DNA of 64,000 bases, from positions 682,001 through 746,000 of the forward strand of contig JASBNA010000010.1 of assembly GCA_038087015.1 (NCBI GenBank), read 5' to 3'. Every line of letters starts with the position of its first letter. The stretch's first letter is position 1. This document shows positions 12,798-24,724 of this stretch, piece after piece. The DNA comes from Cerrena zonata. Lineage: Eukaryota; Basidiomycota; Agaricomycetes; Polyporales; Cerrenaceae. The notes beneath the pieces were generated by a model. The model was not told the DNA's origin and did not search any database. It saw only the letters and a list, made by a program, of their open reading frames with translations. Position numbers and translations under genes: made by a program.

Positions 12798-13901
12798 ATT
12801 GGGGCGGTCCGCCAACGGCTGCTATAAAAGACAATACCCCGACGCAAAGTTCAATGAGGTCAACTTCGTTCGACTCGCTCGTGTCTCGATAGCGGTTGTT
12901 CAGTGATCAGATACTGAAAGTATTCCTAAGAAACGCTAAACTTTGTAGTGAGTTTTATCAAATCTTGTCGTTTCGATACCTCTCACCATGCACGAGGTCC
13001 GTTCTAAGTTCGGGTTCAACTTGGTGTGGATGAAATGCGGGGAAGAACGTGGGGATCACAGCTTTGGCGTGATCTAACCACGATGCCGACGGTCCGGAAG
13101 AATATCATCTCACACACTTACGACGATGGTGATCTCGATATTCCGAATCCCTGCAGGATATTCGGTTTACCACATAGTTTGTATATGTTTCTTCGGGTCA
13201 TGCTGCCAGACTGCTGGATGTTATGATGGACGTTTACATATGTTTCCTTTATTTGTTTGGTGACAGCAATTTATGACATTTGCGTAGTTATATTTACGTC
13301 ATCTAGCCGAGGTTTATACTGAGTTGCGAGTAAACTAGAAGCAGCATTCAGGATATGATAAGTAGATAGTACTTCACAAAGGAATATTAGACGAAAAGAG
13401 AATTGCTGTGACTTTACGGGAAACGTTCATCAGAAACTCCGGTTGAGCATCCGACTCGAAGAAAGCATTGACGTTTGGGAAGCAAGATAATGACTACACC
13501 TAGTTCTTTAAGGGAAACATTCACAGTTGACGTTGACAAGACGGCCCGATAAATATCGGAAGCATGCTGTGGTTGAGATGGCACCAGAGCGATACGTCAC
13601 CATTCGCTATGACCGTTATCAATAAAATCCAAGAGCAAAACGGGAATAAACACTATAAAGCGTACCTATAATCATTCTCTACGTGGAGAATTCGTTACGT
13701 AGACTTACATTGACCGAAGACGTTAAAGTTACAACAAAAAAGTCAATTCAAATTTTAAAATGTATCACAGTGAAGAGAAACATAAATGTCATCAACCAAC
13801 AATTCGTACAGGCAGGAATATTTCCTAACCGGCTAGCAATAAAATCCCGTTGCATTTGCCCATATTGGACACAAGTGCATAGAAAATTCTAGGCAACTTA
13901 C
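12798..13901. other. Intergenic, no gene recognised
   Basis: Lies upstream of the beta-galactosidase gene and downstream of the MFS gene. A TATAAAA on the plus strand near 12824 does not face either gene in an obvious way. ORFs of 60-70 codons lack any recognisable feature. Confidence 0.55.
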
Positions 13902-16417
13902 TTACTCTCCAACGGTACCAGCAATGACGCTACCGTGGACACCCCAGCCAACTCCCAGTCCGAACATAATCCATCCAATGAAAATGATAGCAACCGAGAC
14001 GATCAAGAACAGCCATCGCACTCCTTCGCGGCCTGGATAAGGTGCTTTGAGAAGTTTCTCTTTGAGTACAACTTCATCGACCTCATTCACATCTTCTGTC
14101 TCTTTGCTAACTGCGATGCCTTTGATCTGACAGAGTCTGTCAACCTCAGCCGGAAGTGCTCTAGGAGCAATCTGGGAGAGTCGAGCAGCAGGGAGAATTG
14201 TGGGAGCCAGGTAGGATAGCGCGAGAAGCGTTCCCGAGACTGCGACAGAGAGGAAAGCGTAGACAAGCCACAGCGTGACCGCAGGGTCAAGGGAGTCACT
14301 TGCGGTATCGTCCTGAAGCTTCCCAGCCGCAGTTGTGATGATGACAATGGAGGCCTGTACAACGGACTCTGCGATTCAAAAAAAATGAGTTCAGCTTTGG
14401 AATATGATGACAAGGATAATTCACTTTTAATCGCAAAGCTGTAGACGATAAACATGAGTAACTTGTGCAGTGGAAAAACAGATATTTTACTTACCCAGTA
14501 GCGAAGTATCGAGGGTCGGGAATGATGGATCGAATAATTTCCACTTGAGGTGCAGGTGTCACAGACTGAAATATCGTAAGTAGGCGCCACTCTATCTAAT
14601 TGGCAGGACATTACCTGAGAGAGTGCGTAGAAAACGTAGGCGGCAACTGCGGAGGACCGTCAATACATAGCGAGAGCATACGGGGTGGTGTTCGACTTAC
14701 CGAAGGAGGGAACAGTGTGAGAGAATTTGAGCAAAAGCATAGAAATGAGGAAAGTGACACCCGAAAGGAGCACTATTGTTCATCCTTCAAGTCAGATATG
14801 AATGTCGAATATCTCACGAGACACTTACAAAATCCAACACGTTGTCCGTAAACGTCGATGTAAATACCGAGGAAAGGCGTCAGGCACGCAGGAAGTAAGA
14901 GGTAGAAACTGGAGACCCAGCCGCCGATGACTGCACCCTTCTTGAGACGCTGTTGAGCGAATTGTCTAGTGACAAAAATCAGATATATATATATAGGCGG
15001 TACTGGCTAAGCACTGGACTTACGTCGAGATCGAGACGAAGGACTGGACACCGGCATTCTCGAAGATGGCGAAAAGCACGACGAGCCAGAAGGTAAGGGG
15101 GAGATGTCTAATAGCTTTCAGGCTGAAGGCGCCAGATTTAACTTGACCGACATGACGTTTTCCGCTAGTCTGATCGGTAATGTCGTATGTCCTGCGAAGG
15201 TAACGATCCAAGAAGAATACAGTCACGGCGCAAAGGAACGAGAATAGAGCAATGGAGGCACTGATCCACAAGGCGAACGCATAGGATCCAAGGTTCCTGG
15301 TGATAATGTTGGACGTGGATTGACCAGTAAACTGAGCCAGGTTGGCGATACCCCTGTAAGAAAGAGATCAGTTATTGAGCCAACTTATGACAATGACGTA
15401 GAACTAACCAGATTGCACCTGAGATCAACGGTTGTCAGTACAAATTCCTCCACCGTCATAAATAACACTCACCAATAGAGAAAGCAAAGCCGCGGCCAGG
15501 ACCGAAGTAGGTTGCGAAGATTCTGTGTTGGGCGTTGTCTAAAGAACCGTCTCCAATAGCGGCTAAAACCTTGCCGACGATGAGGAGGGGGTAGCTATTG
15601 AGGTTGTTCGTCGCAGCACCGGACATGACCATGGATCCACTCAAGTGGAAGCCTGCCAGTATAACAGACAGGCTCGTACCGCCCCATTTGTCAATGCAGA
15701 AGCCGAGTGCAACGCAGAGGAAGGTGTTAACCTGTAAAGTGCATCAGACATTAATCTCAACGTGATCCAAAATAGCACTACGTACTAAGTTCGTGATAGC
15801 AACCTACAATGTAGTATTAGTCAGAGTAACTGTCATAGATAGCATAGGTGTAGACCTGCCAATGTCGCAAACTGTGAGTTGTTGATATGGGTCTGTTTGA
15901 TAATTGTAGTCTTCAAAGAGCTGTCACGTAGCGTTAGTAGCTGTACGTAAACGTGAATCTGTACTCCACACATACACAATCAGACCCTACAGAAGTCCCT
16001 TTATTAGACCGAGAACATTGAGGAAAAATAATCAATACTTACGTTCGACCAATGGTTACCGACTGTCAATTTTAACGAATCAGCGATGGTAGTGAGACGT
16101 AATGCGACACACTTACAAGTACAGAGGCAAGTCAGAATAATTATGGCAAATTGCCAACGGTAAGGGAGTTTCGGTTTGCCAGAAACGCCCGCCTCCTTAT
16201 ACGACAAAGACTGAGCATGGACGTCGACGTCACTAGACTTGGAGTCGTGTTGATCGTACGAGGACTTTTCTTCGATGGGGGACCCTTTCTGGGCATCAGC
16301 AGTAGTGACAGCCATGGCAGAATAGGATGGAGGAAAAGTGGAGGGAGAACAACCAGAAGGAGGTTGGACATCTACCTTCATCTTATCAGATACATATAGG
16401 AATGCGCAGTGAGACAT
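13902..16417 (-). CDS. MFS transporter
   Basis: Minus-strand gene of roughly a dozen short exons, ATG at 16417 (in-frame Met at 16381 is an alternative), stop TAA at 13902. The N-terminus is a hydrophilic, Ser/Asp-rich cytosolic stretch ending in LPYRWQ, followed by the first membrane helix FAIIILTCLCT. Later exons give NTFLCVALGFCIDKWGG (the MFS loop between helices 2 and 3), then the SYPLLIVGKVLAAIGDGSL, ATYFGPGRGFAFSIG and NLGSYAFALWISASIALFSF helices, a cytosolic loop (DRYLRRTYDITDQ), LTFWLVVLFAIFENAG and the final helix WLFLIVSVAIIFIGWIMF. This is a 12-helix major facilitator layout. The pattern around helices 1-4 reminds me of MFSD1-like carriers, but the substrate cannot be told. The neighbouring beta-galactosidase may be coincidence. 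Confidence 0.75.
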
Positions 16418-18338
16418 CTATCCTCTTTTCGGTATCCAACTTCATGGCGTCGTGCCCACGCCGCCATGATGGAAAAGGACCCCCTCAATGACCGCCTGTT
16501 CAAAAGTCGGGCAAGGGACGATGGGTGTGAGATGCCGTGTTCACATCCGGAAGGAGTTGCACCCCAGAATGTGAGCATGGGCGGATGATTAGGTTGCGGA
16601 AAATAGACGTGTACATCAGTATTGGAAGTTCTGTTCTTCATGAGACAGCCAAACAGGAGTTTTCTTCTGGGTGCAGCCTTTCCTCCCACGAGAATGCTGA
16701 TGGGTGCAAGACATCAGGTATCAGATAAGATAACCCACTCCTGGGCCCGGTCGTTCTGTGAGACAAAATATCTCACTGCGCACAGAGAGAGAATGAGTAT
16801 GACACGCCAAGAACCTGGTTAGACGTGAAGAAGCATCCGAGTTGGCACAAGGTTCAGGCACGTAGAATGAATACCGTCTTTCCTCGCTCGGCCGAGTTCC
16901 AATGGGCGGGGATAACTCCTCAACGGAATGCATAGAAACGGGTCGCCGAAGGTTGTGATTGAGACACCTGCCTTGATGAACGCATGGGAACTAAAAATAG
17001 ATCGTTTGTCATCTGGCGCGTGTGAGAATCCGTGGAAAGAAACCGGATGCTCCAACTGCTGTCCGAAAGTCATCGTTACGCTGCCAGAGATGGGTATGAC
17101 GAAAATAGGTTGGATCCTAAACAGAGGATCGCTCTGCAATAAGTCCTGTAGAGAAAGCAATAAAGTGGATGATAAATCCTGCCGCGGCGGCACACGTACA
17201 ATTATGGTTCTACAGGGACCAATGGTTCCCAATTTGGAATATTGAGTTGTACGCGGGCCATCGCAGGGCGTCCTTGCAATTTTCAGCGTGGAATCTGTGT
17301 GAGGAGTACGGGCAGCTGAGTCGCATTGCTTTCAGTGGCGAAGGTACGATGTCACTGCAATCCGAATAATCTGAACCGTTTTCTTCGAATCACCACAAGT
17401 CATTTGCTTGGCATAATGTCGACAGACACTCGTGTGACTGTACCTTCGCCTAACAAGAACAGAACAGATGGTCCGGACGTGAGCTGATGAACATCCTGAC
17501 AACTCTGTCCGAGGGTCACCTTATTTCTCCGACATGCTGTGGGGACAATAGTTCTAAAAGGTAGTATTCATCGATGATCAACTTGCCATAATGTTGATGG
17601 CCCGGCTCCACATGCGGGCCATAGTAAACAAGAACTGACAACTGGAACATTCCGACCATTGAAAGGCATTCAATGTCGGAAGGTTGTGATGAATCTACGC
17701 TGGCTTAGCAAGATATATAATCGGTGACTTATAACGTGATACACTTACGAGAGGTTCGGAGACGGAGGAAGTTGGTTCGGGACGGTGGACAGGTAGGAAC
17801 ACCTGAGACGTCGGAAAACATCGGACCATTCATACCGTAGTTCGAGCACAGGAACACTTACGTCTTGTATCAGTGACAATATTGAATCATGTGCTTGGAA
17901 GACTCACATAGGATGTATGCCAACGCGTTTACCACCCTAGAAATATGTCTATTGATCAATTCGTCACTAGTAACCGGCATTCGAGTGGGAAGCACTGGTG
18001 TACATGCGTACATAAAGGCCTAGACGGAAGCTAGTGTCAGGAATTCTTCTAGAGTGTGAAAGTTGCGATCAGTAGTATTGAAGCGAAACGAGCGAAGGGA
18101 TGTTTGCATGTTACAGCTTCGAGCAATTTCGATACCTTAAAGACACAGTGGATGAAGAAATTGGAATAATACCGAGAACGTACAAGGATCGCTGTGTCAG
18201 ACAGAACGGATATCTCAACATGATGGAGCACTACTCTGTCCGATGATCAACCCGAGGTGTGCATACTATACAACAAATCGAACTCTGTAATGATGTCAGT
18301 GTAGCGCATACACGCGACCACAAACAAATCTCACCAAC
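16418..18338. other. Intergenic, no gene recognised
   Basis: Nearly 2 kb with only ORFs of 60-137 codons. The longest (16819-17232, minus) is Ser/Pro/Ile-rich with no domain or splice logic. A short GC-rich inverted repeat (GGCCCGG/CGGGCC type) lies near 17597-17622. I see no gene. Confidence 0.5.
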
Positions 18339-18902
18339 TCAATGAATCATGCTTTCAACGACACCTGCATGGTCTACGGTATCTTTCAATACCTTCTCCT
18401 GTTCTCCCAACTGATTCAACTCCTGCTCTCCGAGTTGTTCGAGTACTTTCTCCATCCTCTCATAATCCGCAGAGAGCGCATCCAACTCATCCCTCAACTT
18501 CAAGTTCTCCGCACGAATCTCTGGCTCCAATGCTGCCCTCTTTCGATAGTCCTCGCCTTCCATCTTCTTGTCTCTTTCCAACAGCATACCATACATCCCC
18601 TTCCACTTTTCCACATCCTCTTCTAGCCTCCGTATTCGCTCTTCATATGTTCCGCGGATGAGAACAAGGCCGTCGTTGACCTTTCCTTCAAGGATGGTCA
18701 CCTGCTCGAGGAGTTCATTATTCTCCTTCGTGACTTCCCCTACATGAGCAGAGGCTTTGCCATAGAGTTCTCGGAAGAGCTCTCTGTCTTTTTCGGCGTC
18801 GGCTTTGCGACGCTGGAGTTCTTCGTTGGCAGCTTGTAGCTGCACCACGGCGGGGTCAATAGTAAGGTGGGTTTCAGCTTCAATTTTGTTTTCGTTTTCC
18901 AT
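18339..18902 (-). CDS. Coiled-coil protein of unknown function
   Basis: Single intronless ORF of 187 codons, ATG at 18902. The whole protein is Glu/Lys/Arg/Leu-rich with heptad spacing from about residue 20 to 170 (VQLQAANEELQRRKADAEKD, then ENNELLEQVTILEGKVNDG, then NLKLRDELDALSADYERMEK). A short repeat QLGEQE occurs twice near residue 160. There is no signal peptide or membrane segment, so a cytosolic or cytoskeletal dimer or tether is likely. No family recognised. Absence of introns is unusual beside its neighbours but fits a short gene. Confidence 0.65.
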   Translation of the reverse strand: MENENKIEAETHLTIDPAVVQLQAANEELQRRKADAEKDRELFRELYGKASAHVGEVTKENNELLEQVTILEGKVNDGLVLIRGTYEERIRRLEEDVEKWKGMYGMLLERDKKMEGEDYRKRAALEPEIRAENLKLRDELDALSADYERMEKVLEQLGEQELNQLGEQEKVLKDTVDHAGVVESMIH

Positions 18903-19156
18903 TCGTTTGCGTGATAGGTGATTACAGGTAAGAATGCAACGTGATGAACATCGTGGTCGAAGTCAAGCACCACAGGCAATAATATATTACTAGTGCCATA
19001 AAAATGTATGAAATTGATAATAGCCTATATTATTAGATCCATCAAAGCTAAATTACCTTGATTTATAAGCGACGCGTCATAAGTTGTGAAACATACGCGT
19101 CCTGAAAACCCAATCTGCTTTCATTTCTTCCGTTAACCACTCACTTACGAACCACC

Positions 19157-21304
19157 ATGGCACCTCTATCTGTACACATTAAACACGCAGGGAAGGTCTA
19201 CGACGTACAACTGCAGACCGATCAGCCACCGACTGTATTCAAGGATGCGATCTACCAAGTGACTGGCGTTCCTCCGGAACGCATGAAGGTTATGATCAAG
19301 GGCGGTATGCTGAAGGACGACCACGATTGGAAGAAAGTGGGACCCAAAGAGGGACAGACATTCATGGTGATCGGAGCTGCTGGAGAACTCCCCAAGCCTC
19401 CGGAAAAGCCAATCGTATTCCTTGAAGGTACGCTCGTTCGTCTTGTTTCAGAGATAAAATATAGATATTGAATGTTACACACAAAATAGATATGGATGAT
19501 TCAGAGCTTGCGCAGGTGGTACGCGTCGCATTTTCTTGAATTCAAATTCGTCTTACAAGGAGCGAGTGCCTTGAAACTAAATAACTGACATATACTATCC
19601 ATAGGTCGCTTACCCTGTTGGCCTTGTCAATCTAGGAAACACATGTTACATGAATTCTACAGTCCAAGCATTACGTGCTATTGCAGAACTCCAGACGGCC
19701 CTAAATGCGTAAGTCAACTATCTTTTTTTTTTCTTTCGCTCTCTAGTTACTTACCGTCGATGTAATACTGCCACAAAGATCATCGCCAACAGGCATTCCA
19801 ACGCAACTCAAACAGTTGTTCGGCGGAATGACACACACCACTGAACCAGTGACCCCTAGCTCCTTCCTTTCCGATCTTCGTCGGGCTTTCCCTCAATTCG
19901 CTGAAATGAGCCGTGCAGGGGGCGCTATGAAAGCATTCGGTGGAATATATGCTCAGCAAGGTAATGCAACTTAAGCCGTCAGACGAGTATTGAGTTTGGA
20001 GTACTCATCTTCGATATACTATCTAGATGCCGAGGAATGTTGGTCCCAAATTCTTCAAGCCTTGAAAGAAGTCCCCGGTCTTCCTGGACCCTCCAGCTCT
20101 GGCTCTTCTTCCAAAAGTTTCATTGAGCAATATGTTGGTGGAGAGATGCGTCGCGAGTAAGCTTATTATTTTTACGATATGTTCACAACCTCATTCATGG
20201 TTTTTGTTTTATGATTTTGTCAGGTTAAAATGCGACGAAGCCCCAGAAGAGCCACCCACTATAACCACAGAGAAAGTACTCAAAATCGAGTGCAATATCT
20301 CTATCACCACAAATTACATGCTGAGCGGTATCATGGATGTCCGTATTTCTTCTTGGTCCTTTTTTTGTAGCACTGCTTAATGAAGTTTGAACGTCATTCT
20401 CAGGCTTTGGATGGTCACCTCGAAAAGAACTCCCCTTCTCTCGGACGACAGGCTATTTACAGTACCCGTTCGCGTCTATCGCGGATACCTTCATACCTCA
20501 CTGTCCACATGGTTCGATTCGCATGGAGGGCAGACATCAACAAGAAGGCCAAAATTATGGTACGTGCTCATTCTCCTTATCTAGTTTGCACCTGTTCATA
20601 ATTCTCAACTAACATTATTTATTTAGCGCAAAGTGAAATTCCCAACCGAGTTGGACGTCATTGACATCGTCACAGACGAGCTCAAAGAGAAGCTCCTTCC
20701 CGTCAATAGAAGACTACAGGAACTCGAGAAGGACCGAGCTGAACGGCGGAAAATCCGAAAACGCACAAAGGTCGTTGCTAGCTCCTCGTCGAAAGAGAAA
20801 GATGTTGAAATGACAGATGTGTCTGTCACTACCTCTACGAACGTAGACGATGGCCCAAGTAAAGAAGTCGCCGGCGGCGAATTGGAGGACGAGAGCGTCT
20901 ACCGGGAAAAGGAGTTGAAAGAGCTTGAAGGCCTTGTTCACGCGGATCTTCGTGCCGATATTGGAAGCAGCGTTAGTGGGATGTATGAGCTTGTCGGTAC
21001 GTATCTACTCCTCTTTGGCCGTCTCCCGTGTTCCTTACTCTTTTTCCTTTTCGCAGCTATCATCACACACAAAGGTGCAGCAGCAGACGCAGGTCACTAC
21101 ATGTCTTATGTCAAACGCTCTGTCTTCCATCCCATTTCGCGTAAACCTGGAGAACCGGGTATTCCAGATGACGATGAGGATTGGTACAAGTTCGATGATA
21201 ACAAAGTGTCGATTTTCCCGAAGGAAAAGTTGACCACCTTGGATGGAGGTGGAGAGGATTCGTCGGCGTATGTGTTGTTGTATAAGGCAAAACCTTTGGC
21301 ATAA
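19157..21304 (+). CDS. UBP6: Ubiquitin carboxyl-terminal hydrolase UBP6/USP14
   Basis: Nine exons keep frame: 19157-19427, 19490-19515 (or -19518), 19605-19708, 19779-19960, 20027-20156, 20224-20338, 20404-20559, 20627-20996, 21057-21304; about 533 residues. The N-terminal 75 residues form a ubiquitin-like domain (VHIKHAGKVYDVQL, ending GQTFMVIGAAGELP), which in this family binds the proteasome base. The catalytic Cys box is GLVNLGNTCYMNS, the His box DAGHYMSYVK, followed by DDEDWYKFDDNKVS with the expected Asp/Asn. A charged helical insert (RRLQELEKDRAERRKIRKR and an acidic Ser stretch) sits between the fingers and the His box. Function: trims ubiquitin from proteasome-bound substrates. Length is near the usual 480-530 residues, and the gene appears intact. 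Confidence 0.95.
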
Positions 21305-21566
21305 GTGGCTTGATCGTTTGGATGTTCTAGTGCTGCATGTTGAGTTGTAGATAGCTAGAGATCGAGATGCATAACCGAGTCTCGCTGTTTTACCTAAGGC
21401 GGCACCATCGTTTCATTGTGCTTAGGTAAAGTGTCTGCCGTGTTGTATATATAGCGAACTCCGATTCACCGTATCTCGCAATTGTACATACGACGTGTGC
21501 TTCTTGCCACTCACCTCACAGTCGGACTCATACGCCATACCAACTTGAAAGTTGCTAATTGCAACA

Positions 21567-22761
21567 ATGGGTCAATATTGGACAATGTGCGTTATAAATG
21601 TATCCCTAGCGAAACTACATGACCTAGACTATGCATGCCTTGTACAGCGTGAACCTAGACAAACGTCAAAAGAGATCCAGTGGCAAGCTGGGTGAAGACT
21701 TATTCAACGGAATCTGGACCTACCTTCCTACTCTTCTCACTCGGCCAACTGGCATAGGCTCTGCAAATTTGGACGAAATTCTTGAGTCGTCGCGGTTCGT
21801 CAGAGAACGCAAAACAGACAAGATGTAAGCTGCTCTCATCTGTATTCACTACACTTCTTGAGTCAATTCATTTAGAAATAGAACATTGAAATCATGCCAC
21901 GAGACCTCTGGGCCCATCTCTAAGTGTGGCGGGAAGGTGAATGACGTGTCTCATCCTCCTTTCGTTTCCCGTTCCCTCTTGACCCTACCAGTCGAGATTC
22001 TCACTATGGTATTTGACCTAATCTCTGCCGACGTGGATGTCATATATCTCAGCATGGCAAGCAAGACTCTATGGTACATAGGCTACAACTGCCTCCAGAA
22101 ACGATATTGTGAAGACTTGGGGGAATGGGCCGGCGATCGACTTATCTGTCTTGGCGATTACTTTAGCAAGGAAGACCTTCCTGAAGGTGTATCCGTTGAA
22201 GACGTGAAAGGCCTTGAACCTTTTGGTTCTGAGGAAGAGGAAGAGGAAGAGGACGAAGGTTCTACGTGTACCTATGTGGAGTGGAGCAGCCCTTGTTTTC
22301 CACCATCGAACTACTATGACTGGAAATTTTCCTCAAGCCTCTCGGCCCTAAGCAGATCCCTTTACTTTCCCTTGGTCAGCGTCAATGTTGTCTATGACAT
22401 GGACCGCGAATGGATCTTGTGTAATCTCACCAAACATGAGTATATCAGGGGTCGTGCCATCGCCGATATGACAGGCACTGAGAACAGCAATGGTCCTTTC
22501 ATGGGAGACCGGCTGAACCTTGGAACAGTCCTTATCACTCGCATTTGCTGGTCGTCGGAACTCAATACAAGCTTATCCCATAATCCAGAAAATATACATC
22601 GAGGTGCTTGGGCGGGACACAGAATTAAAATCACTACCGTGGATAAAATCAATGACGACCTATCTACATGGAAGGATATCAGTGATGTTGTCGTAAAGGA
22701 TATCGAGGCCATTTGGGAGGCTGACTGCGGGGGGGAGTGGAAGGACATGAAATGCTGGTGA
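21567..22761 (+). CDS. MGQYW-type F-box protein
   Basis: Three exons: 21567-21586, 21648-21824, 21876-22761, 360 residues, frame-checked. The protein begins MGQYWTIVNLDKRQ, an N-terminus shared by a large agaricomycete family (from memory), then GKLGEDLF. An F-box-like helix pair is seen at LLTLPVEILTMVFDLI..DVIYLSMASKTLWYIG, followed by WAGDRLICLGDY, a block typical of this family. An acidic run of Glu/Asp lies in the middle. The expected role is substrate adaptor of an SCF ubiquitin ligase; the substrate is unknown. Exon 1 is only 20 nt, so automated gene callers may start this gene wrongly. Confidence 0.8.
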
Positions 22762-23364
22762 TAAGTTACGGTATGGTTGCCTAATATTGGATTTTTCTGC
22801 TTTCACAACTTGTACACCGTTCCGACGATTGATGTAAAAGTTATCAATGGGTTGTATCCGTGCATATATGCATATCTGTCCGGACCGGTTTTACATTGTA
22901 ACTGGATGTTACAGTCTCTGCGATCCATTCGGAAACTGTGTGCAAGATGTTGTGTTTTCCTTTCGGGCTATATCTCATACCACACCAATTAAATAAGATA
23001 AGTATGCTAATCATTGCTTCGTTCAGGACTCAAAGGCTCTCTTATCATCGCACCCTTTAACTAGTATGTTTATTATGTGCACTAACGGCTTGGTATAATA
23101 GAACCTTGCAATCAACGTCTTCGATCATATGGGAACGGTTGAATCGTTCGGTGGCGTGATCTATCAGACATGCACGTTAATGTTTGTTTACCACGAAAAT
23201 TGTTTATGCAATGTTGCTAGGGAGCCAAGGATGACCTGTGTGAGAATAGCCTTTTTGCCAGACTACATAAACCTGATGCCCCATCAGTATGTTCAACCAG
23301 ACTCTGTTGTCACCGCTTGACTGACTTATTTATTCTTCTCTTAGGCCTCCTAACCATTTGAACG
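22762..23364. other. Intergenic, no gene recognised
   Basis: Space between the F-box gene stop and the assigned ATG of the membrane-protein gene. It could hold an unrecognised 5' exon of the latter (an ATG at 23129 opens 63 codons), but no splice join to 23365 kept frame. Confidence 0.4.
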
Positions 23365-24392
23365 ATGGAAGTACTGACGAAACGGGCTCTAACACGGGAC
23401 CTCGTCCAGTTCCTCTATTTCGGGATCTGGTCAAATGTGAGCTCCGAAATTTGCTCCAACGAGGTCAACACAACCCAAGGTTATGCTTTGAATACCAGTG
23501 TTCATACTTCCGAGATCACTGCTTCATTCAGAGGTCATTATATGTTCGTTACTAGATCTTACGTTGTCCTGCTAACACGACTCCTCTGCTTACAATCCAG
23601 GGAGTAGGCTGGTCATCTCAGGAAGACAGGATGCCAATTCAGGAGTAGCTTTGATCACTCTTGATAAGGTTAATTCAACCGTAGACACATTCTCATCTGT
23701 CTCTAAATGTGGTGTGTACTTCGACAAAACCATGTCGGATGACATCCACTCGTTCAGAATGCAGTTACTTCCTGTTCAAAGCAACCAAAGGTCAGAGTCT
23801 GCAACACCACAATTGCATGTACATGAAATTGCGTGAGTTTCTGTGACCCCGACAGAGATAATATTGTCATTTAATCTCTTTTAGCTATTATTTCGATCGA
23901 GAAGTCGAGTTCCCATCGGCGCCAGTGACCAAATCCGGTTCAAGTACTCCAGTCGCAGCTATCGTGCTCCCCGTGCTTGGAAGTATCATAGGTTTGATAT
24001 TGTTGACATGGGGATACAGATGGGTTCGAAGACGACTGAGGTCTACAAGACGTAGAGAACTCGAAGCTCAGTCGACAAGCCCTACGGAAGCGTTCCTTCC
24101 TATGGAACCCATGTTCACTGCGAATATGATGGAACATCGAACAGACACGACTATATCATATGGACAATCTGAACATGTTGTTTCGAATCCCGCCTCTATT
24201 TCCCCAAACGTTCCCCCACCAGCCCCTTCTCCACCAGCTCCGCCAGTTCCATCAATTCCACCCCTTTCACTAGTTTTACCTCGGTCACCGATTCTACCGC
24301 CTTCTCGTGCCGTTTCGCCTCCTCCAATACCACCGCCTAGCTATACACTGGAGAATGTTGAACCTCCGCCATACATACCTCCGGAAGGGTGA
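23365..24392 (+). CDS. Single-pass surface protein with Pro-rich cytosolic tail
   Basis: Three exons keep frame: 23365-23533, 23601-23832, 23885-24392, 302 residues. The first ATG (23365) has an in-frame stop just upstream. The ectodomain is Ser/Thr-rich with possible N-glycosylation sites (NVSS, NTSV) and the strand pattern ITASFRGSRLVISGRQDANS, close to a beta-sandwich ectodomain found in many agaricomycete membrane proteins (from memory). One transmembrane helix follows (VAAIVLPVLGSIIGLILLTW), then a basic stop-transfer (RWVRRRLRSTRRR) and a tail rich in Pro (PPPAPSPPAPPVPS and more). No clear signal peptide is encoded at this ATG, so a 5' exon may be missing. Function unknown; surface sensing or cell-wall contact is a guess. 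Confidence 0.65.
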
Positions 24393-24724
24393 TGTTAGTG
24401 ATAGCGAATGGAGAGATGTATCGTTACCCTTATTTCACACTGTAGTTTTATCTGCAATCGGGCTGTATCACTGTATGGCACTAAGACTTTGTCAAATAGT
24501 TTGGACGGACTGGGTATTGATCGATATTGATCATCTAGCGATGTCCATATAATAGACTCTCGACTTACAAGCAAAGCATACGACAACAACTGTGAGGATA
24601 TACTTCATAGCTAGCTATAGCATGTAACAGTGTGAGTAGAGGTCTGGACTCGTTAGACGGCATTACAAAATTATCCTATGATACTTCTCTAATAGATCAT
24701 TAGTTCGTTAGACTACTTTTACCT
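24393..24724. other. Convergent 3' intergenic
   Basis: AT-rich space between the stop codons of the surface-protein gene and the minus-strand PPR gene. Short ORFs only. No gene seen. Confidence 0.5.

Noticed and set aside
12820..12832. TATAAAA on the plus strand
   Set aside because: No plus-strand gene follows; on the minus strand it is too close to the beta-galactosidase ATG to assign with confidence.
16819..17232. 137-codon minus ORF
   Set aside because: Overlapped by another ORF of similar length on the plus strand, no domain, no coding signature.
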